This document shows positions 16,835 through 26,021 of a stretch of DNA of 31,774 bases, in pieces; position 1 is the stretch's first letter, and each line of letters starts with the position of its first letter. The position numbers were made by a program, and so were the translations under genes. The DNA comes from Bacteroidales bacterium UBA1797. Its GTDB lineage: Bacteria > Bacteroidota > Bacteroidia > Bacteroidales > VadinHA17. The notes beneath the pieces were generated by a model that saw only the letters and a list, made by a program, of their open reading frames with translations, searched no databases and was not told the origin of the DNA. The stretch is from NCBI GenBank assembly GCA_002319885.1, contig DCFT01000165.1, forward strand, positions 1-31,774, read 5' to 3'.

Positions 16835-16875
16835 AACCCCGATTTTAGCTTTAATAAGCTTAATCGGGGTTTTTT
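16835..16875 (+). terminator. Strong terminator between convergent genes
   Basis: AACCCCGATT (16835-16844) pairs with AATCGGGGTT (16862-16871). An inner stem AGCTT (16847-16851) pairs with AAGCT (16856-16860), and a T run to 16875 follows. It ends the GT26 transcript. On the minus strand only a short ATTT follows the stem, so reverse termination for the wzc-like gene is weaker. Confidence 0.85.
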
Positions 16876-16961
16876 ATTGAAAATGAATAAATTCAACTAT
16901 TTGTTACTCAGATCTTATAATTTCCCATTGAAAGAAAAAATCAACCATTATCTCTGATAAA

Positions 16962-19334
16962 TTACTCTTTAAGATAGTAATCGCTATAACGTTTATAAGT
17001 GCTTCTTTGTAAATTAAGATCGTTATAAATAATATCGTAATTATTGAATTTGTTTGACTTAAGATTCTTTAAAACTTCAATAAAAATATCCTTATGTGTA
17101 TAATTGTTTCTTATTACAATCAGAATTTTGGAAGCATATTTCATCAGAAGAGTTGCATCAGATAGAATTCCGATAGGAGTAGTGTCAATAATAACATAAT
17201 CGTAATTCGATTTAAGATAATTTATCAGTTCATCAAGTACGCCTGATTCAATTAATTCCGAAGGATTTGGAATAATTGGTCCTGCAGATATGAACGAGAG
17301 ATTTTCTACTGACGTTTTCCTGATAATTTCACTGGTTGTTGAATCTTTTGTCATATATGTGGAAAGTCCAACAACATTATCTAATTTCAATTTGCTGTGA
17401 AGGTTAGGTTTTCTGAGGTCGCTGTCGATAAGGATTGTCTTATAACCAACTGATGCAATTGAAGATGCAAGGTTAAGAGATACAAAACTTTTACCGTCCA
17501 TTGGCTGAGAAGAAGATATAATAATAACCTTGGATTTGCCTTGCTCACTTTTTAGGAACAGGCTGCTTCTCAGGTTTCTGAAAGATTCAGACACTGTTGA
17601 TTTGGGGAACTCGGAAACAACCAGATCGCTTTTAGTCTTGTTACTGTAGATTATATTTAAAACCGGACGATTCATCATATATTCTACATCATTAATACTT
17701 CTGATTTTAAAATCAAAGATCTCCTTTATGAAGAGATATAATGTCGGGATAAATAATCCAAAGAAAAACCCTAACAGATAATTGAAGGTTTTTTTCGGCG
17801 AAACAATATATGTGGTAATCTCTCTTGCAGGTTCCAGAATCTCATAATCAGGATAATTTGAAGCCAGGGCAATAGCAGCTTCAGATCTTTTTTGAAGCAG
17901 GTAGGAATAAATTACGTCATTATTGTTGAATTTCCTCTGCTTACTTACCATATTCATTTCAGTCTTCGGGAGCTTGGATATCTCCTTTGATAGTTTATCT
18001 TCCCTGTAATCCAGTTCGTTAAGATTTAAGGTAAGTGTGTTCAGATTATTCGTAAAATTTTCAATGATGTATTGAATCTGAGAACTTATTTTTTTATCAA
18101 TATTCCCAAGGAATATGTTCTTTTCATTACTGTTGCCTGAAGTTATATTTGAGCGTTGTGTGTTTAAGTTGAGAAGTTCAGAAATAAGCTGATTCGTTAT
18201 TGGATCGTCAACATTCATGGCAGAAGGAGGTACAACACCCTTTATATCCTTATTTGCTTTAAAAAGGTTGATAACATAATTGTAATATCGTTCGCGTACC
18301 TGCAATGTGACACGCTCTGCCTCAATTTGTTGTATTTGCTCATATATACGCTGTCCCTGAAAGCTAAGGTCTGTAACCTGGTTATCTGATTTGTAGTTTT
18401 TCAACGCAGATTCCGATTGCGTAAGTGAATCAGAAATAGTGGAAATCTGTGTGTTAATAAACTTAACAGTGCTTCTGGCCATCTTATTTTTCTTTTCAAG
18501 ATTATTATCGAGAAAAGTGTCAAGAAACGTATTCAGAAAAGCTATCGTTTTATCAGCATTCTGGCCCTGAAATTTTATTTGCAGAACTGAGGCCAGCGGT
18601 GATACTTTTTCAACTTTAAGACTATTCAGATATTCCTTGGCAATATAGTCGAGATTACGGAAAGTAAAATAATAACGATATTCAGAATTGGCCTTTTTTA
18701 TTGGAACATCACTATTCAGAGATGCTGAAAATCTAAATGTTTTATTGTTTATGGTTTCATTAAATTTGCATATAGTGTCGACTACCAGAGTATTGTTTTG
18801 GCTTGTAACTACGTTATCAAGATAATTATAATAAGATACTTTCTTTTGTGATACAGTCAATCTGAAAGAGGACTCATCTATAATAGTAAAATAAAATTTG
18901 ACGTCAAGTGGTTGTACATGTGATTTATCAATAGTGATAATGATCGGAGATTGTCTGTAAAGCTCTTCTGTCTGCTTGAGAAAGTTTTCTTTTTCCTTGT
19001 AATAGCTGACCTCAAAATTCATATTTGCAATAGTTTTATAAACTAAAGTAAAAGAATTAAGGCTATTCATTTCGTCCTCAATATTTGTTAAGGATTTCAT
19101 AGCATCAAGTCCGCTAAAGAGCTGATTAGAGCTTAGTAACGAGGATGTTTTGTTTTCAACCGGGCTTAATGAAGCAGAGGCTTCATATACTTTAGTGGAG
19201 TACTTATTATAAAGAAAAGCAGCTGCTATACATACAACCAAACAGATAATATAAAAATATACCAACGAAAATGCTTTTAATAATAGATACTTAACGGGAG
19301 CCATTAAGGAATCAGATTCAATTTTCTTTATCAT
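16962..19334 (-). CDS. wzc: Wzc-like polysaccharide co-polymerase and BY-type tyrosine kinase
   Basis: This 790-residue inner-membrane protein is a fused co-polymerase/kinase. Helix 1 is at about 20-42, followed by the Wzz domain and a long periplasmic region with coiled-coil stretches near 290-350 and 420-460. Helix 2 is at about 515-537. The cytoplasmic kinase domain has Walker A SSSQPMDGKS (607-616), Walker A' ILIDSDLRKP (634-643) and Walker B YVIIDTTP (713-720). The C-terminus has a tyrosine cluster STYKRYSDYYLKE with Tyr 780, 783, 786 and 787, the usual autophosphorylation tail. The Walker A reads QPMDGKS rather than the common PGEGKS, but the Lys and Ser are kept. It controls chain length and export with the Wza-like lipoprotein encoded 16 bases upstream. 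Confidence 0.93.
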   Translation of the reverse strand: MIKKIESDSLMAPVKYLLLKAFSLVYFYIICLVVCIAAAFLYNKYSTKVYEASASLSPVENKTSSLLSSNQLFSGLDAMKSLTNIEDEMNSLNSFTLVYKTIANMNFEVSYYKEKENFLKQTEELYRQSPIIITIDKSHVQPLDVKFYFTIIDESSFRLTVSQKKVSYYNYLDNVVTSQNNTLVVDTICKFNETINNKTFRFSASLNSDVPIKKANSEYRYYFTFRNLDYIAKEYLNSLKVEKVSPLASVLQIKFQGQNADKTIAFLNTFLDTFLDNNLEKKNKMARSTVKFINTQISTISDSLTQSESALKNYKSDNQVTDLSFQGQRIYEQIQQIEAERVTLQVRERYYNYVINLFKANKDIKGVVPPSAMNVDDPITNQLISELLNLNTQRSNITSGNSNEKNIFLGNIDKKISSQIQYIIENFTNNLNTLTLNLNELDYREDKLSKEISKLPKTEMNMVSKQRKFNNNDVIYSYLLQKRSEAAIALASNYPDYEILEPAREITTYIVSPKKTFNYLLGFFFGLFIPTLYLFIKEIFDFKIRSINDVEYMMNRPVLNIIYSNKTKSDLVVSEFPKSTVSESFRNLRSSLFLKSEQGKSKVIIISSSQPMDGKSFVSLNLASSIASVGYKTILIDSDLRKPNLHSKLKLDNVVGLSTYMTKDSTTSEIIRKTSVENLSFISAGPIIPNPSELIESGVLDELINYLKSNYDYVIIDTTPIGILSDATLLMKYASKILIVIRNNYTHKDIFIEVLKNLKSNKFNNYDIIYNDLNLQRSTYKRYSDYYLKE

Positions 19335-19350
19335 AGTTTAATTTTTTTCT

Positions 19351-20130
19351 TTAAAGCTTATACCCTAAAAATAATAGTACTGCAATAAGGGTTGTAACTG
19401 ATGTTAATATTGTAGTATATGTATTGTTCGAATAGCTCGTTGACAACGATTTCAAGGGCTCCACAACAATTACATCATTCGGGAGTACATAATAGTAATC
19501 CTTACCGGCGATTTTAGTATCTGACAGATTTAGTTTGTGATAGGCTATCTTGCCATTTTCCTGTCTGATTAGAACTACATTTTTACGGTTTCCATAACGG
19601 GTAATACCTCCTCCGAAAGCTAATGCCTCATAAATGTTAAGTTTATCTTGTGGAAATGTATAAACTCCCTGGTTTGTAACTTCGCCTAACACAGAGACTT
19701 GATTGTCAATGAATTTAACACTTACAGATGTGACAGATGTATTGGGGACATAATCGCTGAGAGCTTTTTGAATTTTGGTTTCAGCCTCTGAGGTTGTCAA
19801 GGAACCTACATTTATTTTGCCTGCAAAAGGGAAAGTAATATTTCCCGATTCATCAACCAGGTATCCAAGAAGGCTGGTTCCTACACCAGAGGTCCGGAGT
19901 TCATCAGTAGGGTTAAAAATCTGGCTTGTCTGAGTGTCGGTGCTTAATACTTTTACGTATATCCTGTCAAAAGGCATTATTGTCTTTTGAGTTCTCGGGT
20001 TAACCACAGGTCCCTCAATTTCGTTAATATCATTGAAATAACTCAGTTCCCTGATAGGAACACAGGAAATAATTGACAACATGAACAATAGCAGAACCAA
20101 TTCTATTTTGAAATTTCTATTCTTTTGCAT
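19351..20130 (-). CDS. wza: Wza-like outer-membrane polysaccharide export lipoprotein
   Basis: This 259-residue protein starts with a lipoprotein signal: hydrophobic residues 9-22 and lipobox IISC with Cys23. RELSYFNDINE follows, as in many Bacteroidota export lipoproteins. The polysaccharide export domain runs from MPFDRIYVKVL through GYLVDESGNITFPFAGKI to about residue 150. An SLBB domain (VSVLGEVTNQGVYTFPQD) follows. The C-terminal TTILTSVTTLIAVLLFLGYK is a membrane segment, as expected for the pore-forming helix or a Bacteroidota-specific anchor. It forms the outer-membrane channel for the glycan and is transcribed with the Wzc-like gene. It is shorter than E. coli Wza but normal for this phylum. 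Confidence 0.92.
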   Translation of the reverse strand: MQKNRNFKIELVLLLFMLSIISCVPIRELSYFNDINEIEGPVVNPRTQKTIMPFDRIYVKVLSTDTQTSQIFNPTDELRTSGVGTSLLGYLVDESGNITFPFAGKINVGSLTTSEAETKIQKALSDYVPNTSVTSVSVKFIDNQVSVLGEVTNQGVYTFPQDKLNIYEALAFGGGITRYGNRKNVVLIRQENGKIAYHKLNLSDTKIAGKDYYYVLPNDVIVVEPLKSLSTSYSNNTYTTILTSVTTLIAVLLFLGYKL

Positions 20131-20219
20131 AGGTTCAGATTATAAAATATTAAAATTCTGGTGTTTAAAAAATTTGCAGCGTCTTTAATAAGTACCACAT
20201 ATACTCTTTAATAATACAA

Positions 20220-20227
20220 CAAATTTA
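20220..20227 (-). promoter_or_regulatory. Candidate -7 element for the wza-wzc operon
   Basis: Read on the minus strand this is TAAATTTG, an exact TAnnTTTG match, about 90 bases before the wza-like start. No TTTG lies at the usual -33 distance, so the call is tentative. Confidence 0.28.
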
Positions 20228-20782
20228 TCTATAAACAAGGGAAATAGATTCATTTTATTTTGATACAAATAAGGGAATAAAGGTAATTACAAAAGAATAT
20301 ACTCCCAAATTGATTTTTCACAAAATCTGTATATTATAACAGGAAAAAATCCGTTTGGCATCTTATATAATATGAATATCTCAGAAAACAGGTCATTAGT
20401 GTCATAAATAGTATTTTTCATCAAAAAAAATGAAATGTGCAATTTTTATAGTTAAAACGATATCAGATTTAATATTTTTTTAAACAGTGGTTAAATATTT
20501 TATCAGGTAGTTATACTTTTTTTTACTTATGATTTAAACGTCAGATTTAAGACTCCGGTTGATTTTTATTGAATATTGAGGGCAATACGGCTCTTTTTAT
20601 CATCTTCTTTGATGAACCAAATGAATTTAATATGACAAAACTACAGAATCTCTTTAATTCAATATCCTTTTCATACCCTCATAGAATCAATGGTTGAATT
20701 AAAATTGCCAAAAACAACTAACCATCATTTCAGGATGGATCGGGTAACTATTCATTTTGACTAATGTTGTCCAGGTGATGAT

Positions 20783-20820
20783 AAAGATTTTGGCAAAATC
20801 TTTTCTTTATTATTATTTTG
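20783..20820 (+). promoter_or_regulatory. Candidate promoter with overlapping 21-base palindrome
   Basis: AAAGATTTTG (20783-20792) and CAAAATCTTT (20794-20803) are exact reverse complements around one central G. TTTG at 20789-20792 lies 20 bases before TTATTTTG (20813-20820), a 7-of-8 match to TAnnTTTG and the correct Bacteroidota spacing. The palindrome therefore covers the -33 element. This layout suits a repressor or activator site controlling the 1572-aa surface protein, whose ATG is 25 bases after the -7 element. Regulator identity is unknown. Confidence 0.45.
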
Positions 20821-20845
20821 TTTCTGATATTTTCAGGTCTACAAT

Positions 20846-23800
20846 ATGGGTGTTTTATTTTTAAAAAGATTATTGAGTGGCACATTTTTGTGGGCCATGT
20901 TATATCTTCCGGTTTTCGGACAGGGCATTTATGTTGATCTGAACAGTATTCCAAAAACAGGCACGGCACTCATCTATGCTCACCAGGATGACGATCTTAT
21001 ATGGATGCTCCCTTTCTGGAAAGTCACTGAAAAATTTATTGGCGGGGCAATGCCTCCTACTCCAAGATCCAGAAGACTTATTCATCAGCAGCAACAGCAC
21101 ATGGATAGCATAGGATATGGAGTTGATTACGAAAATAACTGGATTACCCCCTGGGCAGATATCACCGATGATGGATACAATCAATATTATTGGGTTAAAA
21201 ACCCTGCTTATGATTCTATAGCACTTGATCATTTAGAGGAACATGCAGATCTGTCACTTCCTATGTCTCAGGCCGAAATTAACAAGTTAAAAGCTAAAAT
21301 TGAACAGTATATAGCAAGTCCTGCCATTTCTAGAATAATGACGCATAATATCTGGGGAGAATATGGTCACTACCATCATGTAGGTGTTGATATAGCTGTA
21401 AGAGAACTAGCAGTGAAATACCGGAAAGATGTTTGGATGTTAGGTTGTGATAACGGTAATTTTATAAATGTCGATATACCTCCTGGTATAACCTATACAA
21501 CGGGAAGTTATGATTCAGCCCTGTACGCAAGGATAAGAAATATTTATAAGGCTAATTATTACTGGACCTGGGATGATAATACACCAACAGGACCCTATAA
21601 CTATATTAAAATTGTTGATGCAGGCATTGATAAGTCAGCTGTTTTTACAGGTGAACCAGTAAACACACCCGGCCCTTATCAGGATGTGCCTGGTGCTTAT
21701 ATATTTGATGGAATAGATGACTACCTTACGCTGTCAGGCAATAACTATTCAACCTTTACAATCGCTATGAGTGTAAGGCCTGATGTAATAAAAGAAATGG
21801 ATATAACAAAGATGTCTGAATATCCGTCAGCCCCGACATGTGACCGTAGTTTTTACCTTCAAAGCACGGGACAGTTAACAGCCCGCATTTTTGACGGACA
21901 GTCAAAAACTGTCACCTCAGGTACAGCTTTAGTTGCAAATAAGTGGGCAGACATTGTGATGACAGGTGATGGAAGTAACTTGAAGATCTATATTAACGGG
22001 ATATTGGAGGGAAGCGTTGCAGCAGGTACACCTGCCACCTATCTTTCGCCGGAATTTGTCCTTGGTCAGGCACAGGAAACGTCATCCTTTTTCGAAGGAC
22101 AGATATCAGATGTGAGGTTTTATGATCATGCCCTAACAGACAGCGAGATAGCTGCACTTGCACACAGCCTTAAAATCTCAGGCCTTACAGCTGACAATAA
22201 AGTATATGATGGAACAACTGAAGCTTCTTTGAATACAGATAATTTAACTCTGATTGGAGTACAACCAGGTGATAATGTTACTCTTAACTCTTCGGGAGCA
22301 ACAGGAGTCTTTGCAGACAAGAATGCAGGTTCGTCTAAAACAGTTTCTACTTCAGGGTTTACCCTTGGTGGAGTTAATGCATCGAAATATTCCTTAGTAC
22401 AACCATCCCTTACTGCTGATATCACTCCATCATCAATTAATCTATCAGGTGTTACTGCCAAAGACAAAAGTTATGATGGAACAATCGAAGCTAATATTAA
22501 TACAGAAGGTGCACAACTTGGAGATGTTTTGCCCGGAGATGATTTGAGTCTTGTTGTAGATGGAGCCTCAGGAACCTTTGCAGATAAGAATGTTGGTACT
22601 GCTAAGCTTGTAACTACCTCAGGCTTTACACTTGCTGGTGCCGATGCACATAATTATTCTATGGCACAACCAGTAATAACTGCTGCTATCACTGCAATTG
22701 ATCTTACAATTTCTGGAGTGACTGCTTATAATAAAATATATGATGGTACTACCGTTGCACAACTGAATAATGGGAGCGCTATTCTGGCCGGAGTTATTTT
22801 GGGTGATGATGTAAGTCTCTTCTCAGGACATGCTACCGGAACATTTTCAGATAAAATTGTCGGAACGGGAAAGGAAGTCGTAACATCAGGCTTTATCCTT
22901 GTGGGAGCTGATAATGCTAATTATTCACTGATACAGCCAGCCACTTCCGCGGATATCACTTCAGCTGTTCTGACAGTGTCAGGTCTAACTGCCGCCAATA
23001 AATATTATGATGGGACTACCGGAGCGGATTTAATAACTGAAGGCGCATACATTATTGGTGCTGTTACCGGTGATGATGTGAGCCTTCTCTCTACTGATGC
23101 CACTGGAACATTCTTAAATAAAAATGCTGGAACTGAAATTCCTGTATTAGTATCAGGATTCACTCTAAATGGTAACGATGCAGTAAATTATAATTTAACA
23201 CAACCGTCTCCAACAGCAACTATCTATGCGAAAGAACTCACCATTGATGGTACTTTTACTGCTGCAGATAAGGGATATGATGGTACAAACAGTGCCACTA
23301 TCCTGACCAATAATCTGACCCTCGTGTCAAAAGAACCCATGGATGATGTAAATCTGGTTTCTGTGTCTGAATTTACTGATGCATACGCAAATACAGGGAA
23401 GACTGTGACCCTTTCAGGATCATCACTTGATGGCACTGACGCTTTAAATTATACATTGTCCTTAACCGGAGCTCCGACAACAACGGCTACCATCAATTCA
23501 AAGGTACTGACAGTGACAGGAATTACTGCTTTTGATAAGAGTTATGACGGTACAACTTCAGCATCTCTGAATACCGATAATGCTATTCTTACAGGAGTTT
23601 TGGGTACCGATGCGGTTGTCCTTGGTACAAGTGAAGCCACCGGAACTTTTGTGAACAGAACAGCCGGAGTTGGAAAAGCAGTTTCAACTTCTGGATTTAC
23701 ACTTGGGGGGAGCGATGCCGGAAATTATACTCTTATTCAACCTTCACTGGTAGCCGATATCAATGCTGCTGATCTTACAATTTCCGGAGTAACAGCTACA

Positions 23801-25564
23801 GACAAAATCTATGATGGATCTGCCAGTGTGATTTTAAATACAGGGAGCGCATCGCTCGAAGGTTTTTTGCCTGGTGATGATGTAAATCTTGTGTTATCAG
23901 GCGCCGGAGGAACATTTTTGAATAAAAATGTGGGGGAGAATAAGCCGGTATCAATATCCGGATTCACCATAAGTGGTGCGGATGCTGTCAATTATGCTTT
24001 GATACAACCTGAGACTACCGCAAGTATCACAACTTCCGGGCTGACAATATCAGGTGTTCTGGCAGCCAGGAAAATATATAACGGGACAACAGAATCAGTT
24101 CTGAATACTGAAAACGCTGTGCTTGCTGGGGTTGTACCAGGTGATGCCGTTGTCCTGATCTCATCAGGTTCCAAAGGTGTATTTGCAGATAAAAATGTTG
24201 GCGTCAACAAAGAAATTATTACAACAGGGTTTACTATAGATGGAACTGATGCAATTAATTATAGTCTGTCACAACCGATAGTAACTGCTGATATTATGCC
24301 ACTTGAACTGACTGTAACAGGCGCAACAGCTAACGACAAAGTTTATGACGGAACTAATTCTGCAACTTTAAATCCGGATGGTGCAATACTAAATGGAGTT
24401 TTGACCGGTGATAATGTTCATCTTGTTTCAACAAGTGCGACAGGGACTTTTGAAAATCAAAATTCCGGCGTATTGAAAACGGTTACAACCTCAGGTTTTA
24501 CACTTGAAGGACCCGATGCAGCCAATTATCTTGCGTTGCAGCCTTTATTAACTGGCAGCATATCGGCTAAAAGACTGATAATCACTGCAAATGATCTCAC
24601 GAAAGTATATGGAACCTCATTGATATTTTCAGGAACAGAAGTAACATTCGATGGACTTATATCGGGAGATTCTGTAACGGATATCACAATTAGTAGCCCG
24701 GGAGCGGTTTCATCAGCTGATGCCGGAATATATACTATTTCGCTGACAGGCGGAAACAATGATAATTACCAGATCGAATTGGTCAATTCAAGTCTGAGTG
24801 TTCTGAAAGCTCCTCTTTATGTTATTGCTGACGATAAAACAAAACAATATAATCAGATAAACCCCGAACTTACCATCAGTTATTCCGGTTTTGTTCCCGG
24901 GCAGAATTCGAATGTTCTGGATGAACTTCCCGTTGTCGAAACAGATGCAGATACAAATTCAGATGCCGGAATCTATAGTATTATCATTTCAGGAGGTTCC
25001 GATTCAAATTACAGCTTTATATACGCGAATGGAACACTTACCATAAATAAAGCCGATCAGGAAATTATTTTTGAAAAAATACCTTCAGATTTAAAAATCA
25101 ATCAGGGATACCAGCTTCAGTCAAAGGCTACAAGCGGTCTCCCGGTAAGTTATACAGTGTCAGATCCAAATTCTGCAAGTTTAAATGGAGATTTTCTCAC
25201 TATTGAACGAGACGGCAAGATAGTAATCACAGCTACTCAGGATGGTAGTAATAATTGGAATCCTGCACCTGAGGTGTCACAGTCAATTCTTGTCGGTGAT
25301 GAATATAACCAAATCCCATCACTATTTACTCCTAATAATGACGGGGTAAATGACTGCTGGAAAATTCCTAACCTGGAGCAATATGGCAAGCTGGAAGTGA
25401 GTATATATAATAGATATGGACAAACTGTTTACCAATCAAATGATTATAAAAATGATTGGTATGGAACGTGGAATACGAATCCTCTGCCTTCCGCATCATA
25501 TTATTATATAATTAAATCTACAACGAAGGGTATCATTAAAGGTGTAGTGAATATACTCAGATAG
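20846..25564 (+). CDS. T9SS type B cargo: PIG-L/LmbE deacetylase, LamG, nine YDG and two MBG repeats
   Basis: This 1572-residue protein starts with a signal peptide (residues 1-26, ending PVFGQ). A PIG-L/LmbE deacetylase domain follows (about 38-245). LIYAHQDDDLIWMLP has His46, Asp48 and Asp49 in the position of AHPDDE, and MTHNIWGEYGHYHHVGVD supplies His175 and His178. These are the usual zinc ligands and catalytic Asp, so activity is plausible. A LamG (Laminin_G_3-like) domain covers about 282-440. Nine YDG repeats follow, their YDG tyrosines at 454, 543, 632, 721, 811, 900, 989, 1078 and 1167. Then come two MBG repeats (about 1242-1320 and 1322-1402) and a type B T9SS sorting domain (about 1486-1572: LFTPNNDGVNDCWKI, VSIYNRYGQTVYQS). 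The protein should be exported by T9SS and held on or near the surface, removing N-acetyl groups from a glycan. It is divergent from wza/wzc, which suggests the locus glycan as substrate (inference). Confidence 0.93.
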   Translation: MGVLFLKRLLSGTFLWAMLYLPVFGQGIYVDLNSIPKTGTALIYAHQDDDLIWMLPFWKVTEKFIGGAMPPTPRSRRLIHQQQQHMDSIGYGVDYENNWITPWADITDDGYNQYYWVKNPAYDSIALDHLEEHADLSLPMSQAEINKLKAKIEQYIASPAISRIMTHNIWGEYGHYHHVGVDIAVRELAVKYRKDVWMLGCDNGNFINVDIPPGITYTTGSYDSALYARIRNIYKANYYWTWDDNTPTGPYNYIKIVDAGIDKSAVFTGEPVNTPGPYQDVPGAYIFDGIDDYLTLSGNNYSTFTIAMSVRPDVIKEMDITKMSEYPSAPTCDRSFYLQSTGQLTARIFDGQSKTVTSGTALVANKWADIVMTGDGSNLKIYINGILEGSVAAGTPATYLSPEFVLGQAQETSSFFEGQISDVRFYDHALTDSEIAALAHSLKISGLTADNKVYDGTTEASLNTDNLTLIGVQPGDNVTLNSSGATGVFADKNAGSSKTVSTSGFTLGGVNASKYSLVQPSLTADITPSSINLSGVTAKDKSYDGTIEANINTEGAQLGDVLPGDDLSLVVDGASGTFADKNVGTAKLVTTSGFTLAGADAHNYSMAQPVITAAITAIDLTISGVTAYNKIYDGTTVAQLNNGSAILAGVILGDDVSLFSGHATGTFSDKIVGTGKEVVTSGFILVGADNANYSLIQPATSADITSAVLTVSGLTAANKYYDGTTGADLITEGAYIIGAVTGDDVSLLSTDATGTFLNKNAGTEIPVLVSGFTLNGNDAVNYNLTQPSPTATIYAKELTIDGTFTAADKGYDGTNSATILTNNLTLVSKEPMDDVNLVSVSEFTDAYANTGKTVTLSGSSLDGTDALNYTLSLTGAPTTTATINSKVLTVTGITAFDKSYDGTTSASLNTDNAILTGVLGTDAVVLGTSEATGTFVNRTAGVGKAVSTSGFTLGGSDAGNYTLIQPSLVADINAADLTISGVTATDKIYDGSASVILNTGSASLEGFLPGDDVNLVLSGAGGTFLNKNVGENKPVSISGFTISGADAVNYALIQPETTASITTSGLTISGVLAARKIYNGTTESVLNTENAVLAGVVPGDAVVLISSGSKGVFADKNVGVNKEIITTGFTIDGTDAINYSLSQPIVTADIMPLELTVTGATANDKVYDGTNSATLNPDGAILNGVLTGDNVHLVSTSATGTFENQNSGVLKTVTTSGFTLEGPDAANYLALQPLLTGSISAKRLIITANDLTKVYGTSLIFSGTEVTFDGLISGDSVTDITISSPGAVSSADAGIYTISLTGGNNDNYQIELVNSSLSVLKAPLYVIADDKTKQYNQINPELTISYSGFVPGQNSNVLDELPVVETDADTNSDAGIYSIIISGGSDSNYSFIYANGTLTINKADQEIIFEKIPSDLKINQGYQLQSKATSGLPVSYTVSDPNSASLNGDFLTIERDGKIVITATQDGSNNWNPAPEVSQSILVGDEYNQIPSLFTPNNDGVNDCWKIPNLEQYGKLEVSIYNRYGQTVYQSNDYKNDWYGTWNTNPLPSASYYYIIKSTTKGIIKGVVNILR
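22172..24565 (+). repeat. Array of nine YDG-domain coding repeats, 267-base period
   Basis: The YDG tyrosine codons are at 22205, 22472, 22739, 23006, 23276, 23543, 23810, 24077 and 24344. The spacing is 267 bases everywhere except one of 270. Each unit reads roughly SGVTA-x-DK-x-YDGTT, then TGTF-x-DKN-x-GT, then TSGFTL-x-G-x-DA-x-NY-x-L-x-QP. Unit eight has YNG in place of YDG. The DNA copies are diverged, so this is an old array kept in register rather than a recent expansion. Confidence 0.9.
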
Positions 25565-26021
25565 TAATATTTTTTTTTAGTTTATTTCATCTTCACATTG
25601 ATGATAATCAAATTGAACCCTAAACAATTTGAAAAAATAAAATTGAATCTGAAAAACTATTTCTACAAATAAAGGATGGACTTTCACCTGATTTTTTATT
25701 GTTTTTGATGAATGATACTTTAGATGGGTTAAATAATCAAATTGAATATATAGCAGTGCATTTTATCAGGATATTTAGCTCGTTCAAAAGTTTATCTGCC
25801 TGAATCGGGTTTGCAAGATATTTTTTTTTAATATATCTTTATATTGCAATTAAAAATCAGACAATATTTATAACTAATGGAAAGATCGTTGATTTTTAAT
25901 CCTATATATTTTAATTATTTGGTAAGGAGTTTTTATTATTATTTAGACAATGTAAATATTTTAAATTAACAGAAAAGTTTGATCCGGTATTAAAAAATTA
26001 TTATCTATAAACTATGAAATT
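25565..26021. other. AT-rich gap between the two surface protein genes
   Basis: No gene is supported in these 457 bases. A run of nine T follows the first stop but has no stem before it. TTTG near 25810 lies 20 bases before TATCTTTA (7 of 8 match to TAnnTTTG), a possible promoter about 180 bases before the next start. The second copy of the 17-base repeat is at 25703-25719. Confidence 0.4.
25703..25719 (+). repeat. 17-base exact repeat, copy 2
   Basis: TTTTGATGAATGATACT is identical to 4421-4437 and in the same orientation. It lies about 300 bases before the start of the 878-aa surface protein gene. Confidence 0.4.

Larger units (their letters stand above)
20131..20845. other. Divergent intergenic region between wza-like and PIG-L surface protein genes
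   Basis: These 715 AT-rich bases hold no supported gene. They must drive the export genes leftward and the surface deacetylase rightward. Two candidate control sites are listed separately (20220-20227 and 20783-20820). The middle shows only AT-rich sequence with a short inverted repeat, TCATC / GATGA near 20601-20616. Confidence 0.45.

Noticed and set aside
22172..24565. CRISPR-like or satellite array
   Set aside because: The 267-base periodicity is coding, with diverged DNA and conserved protein motifs (YDG domains). There are no short identical repeats with unique spacers.
22126..24759. Several open minus-strand frames within the 1572-aa gene (22126-22467, 23224-23436, 23809-23991, 23992-24210, 24526-24759)
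   Set aside because: They recur because the YDG repeats keep the same antisense frame open. Their translations have no recognisable domain, and the plus-strand protein fully explains the sequence.
25571..25580. T run after the 1572-aa gene as a terminator
   Set aside because: No stem precedes the T run, so a Rho-independent terminator is not supported.
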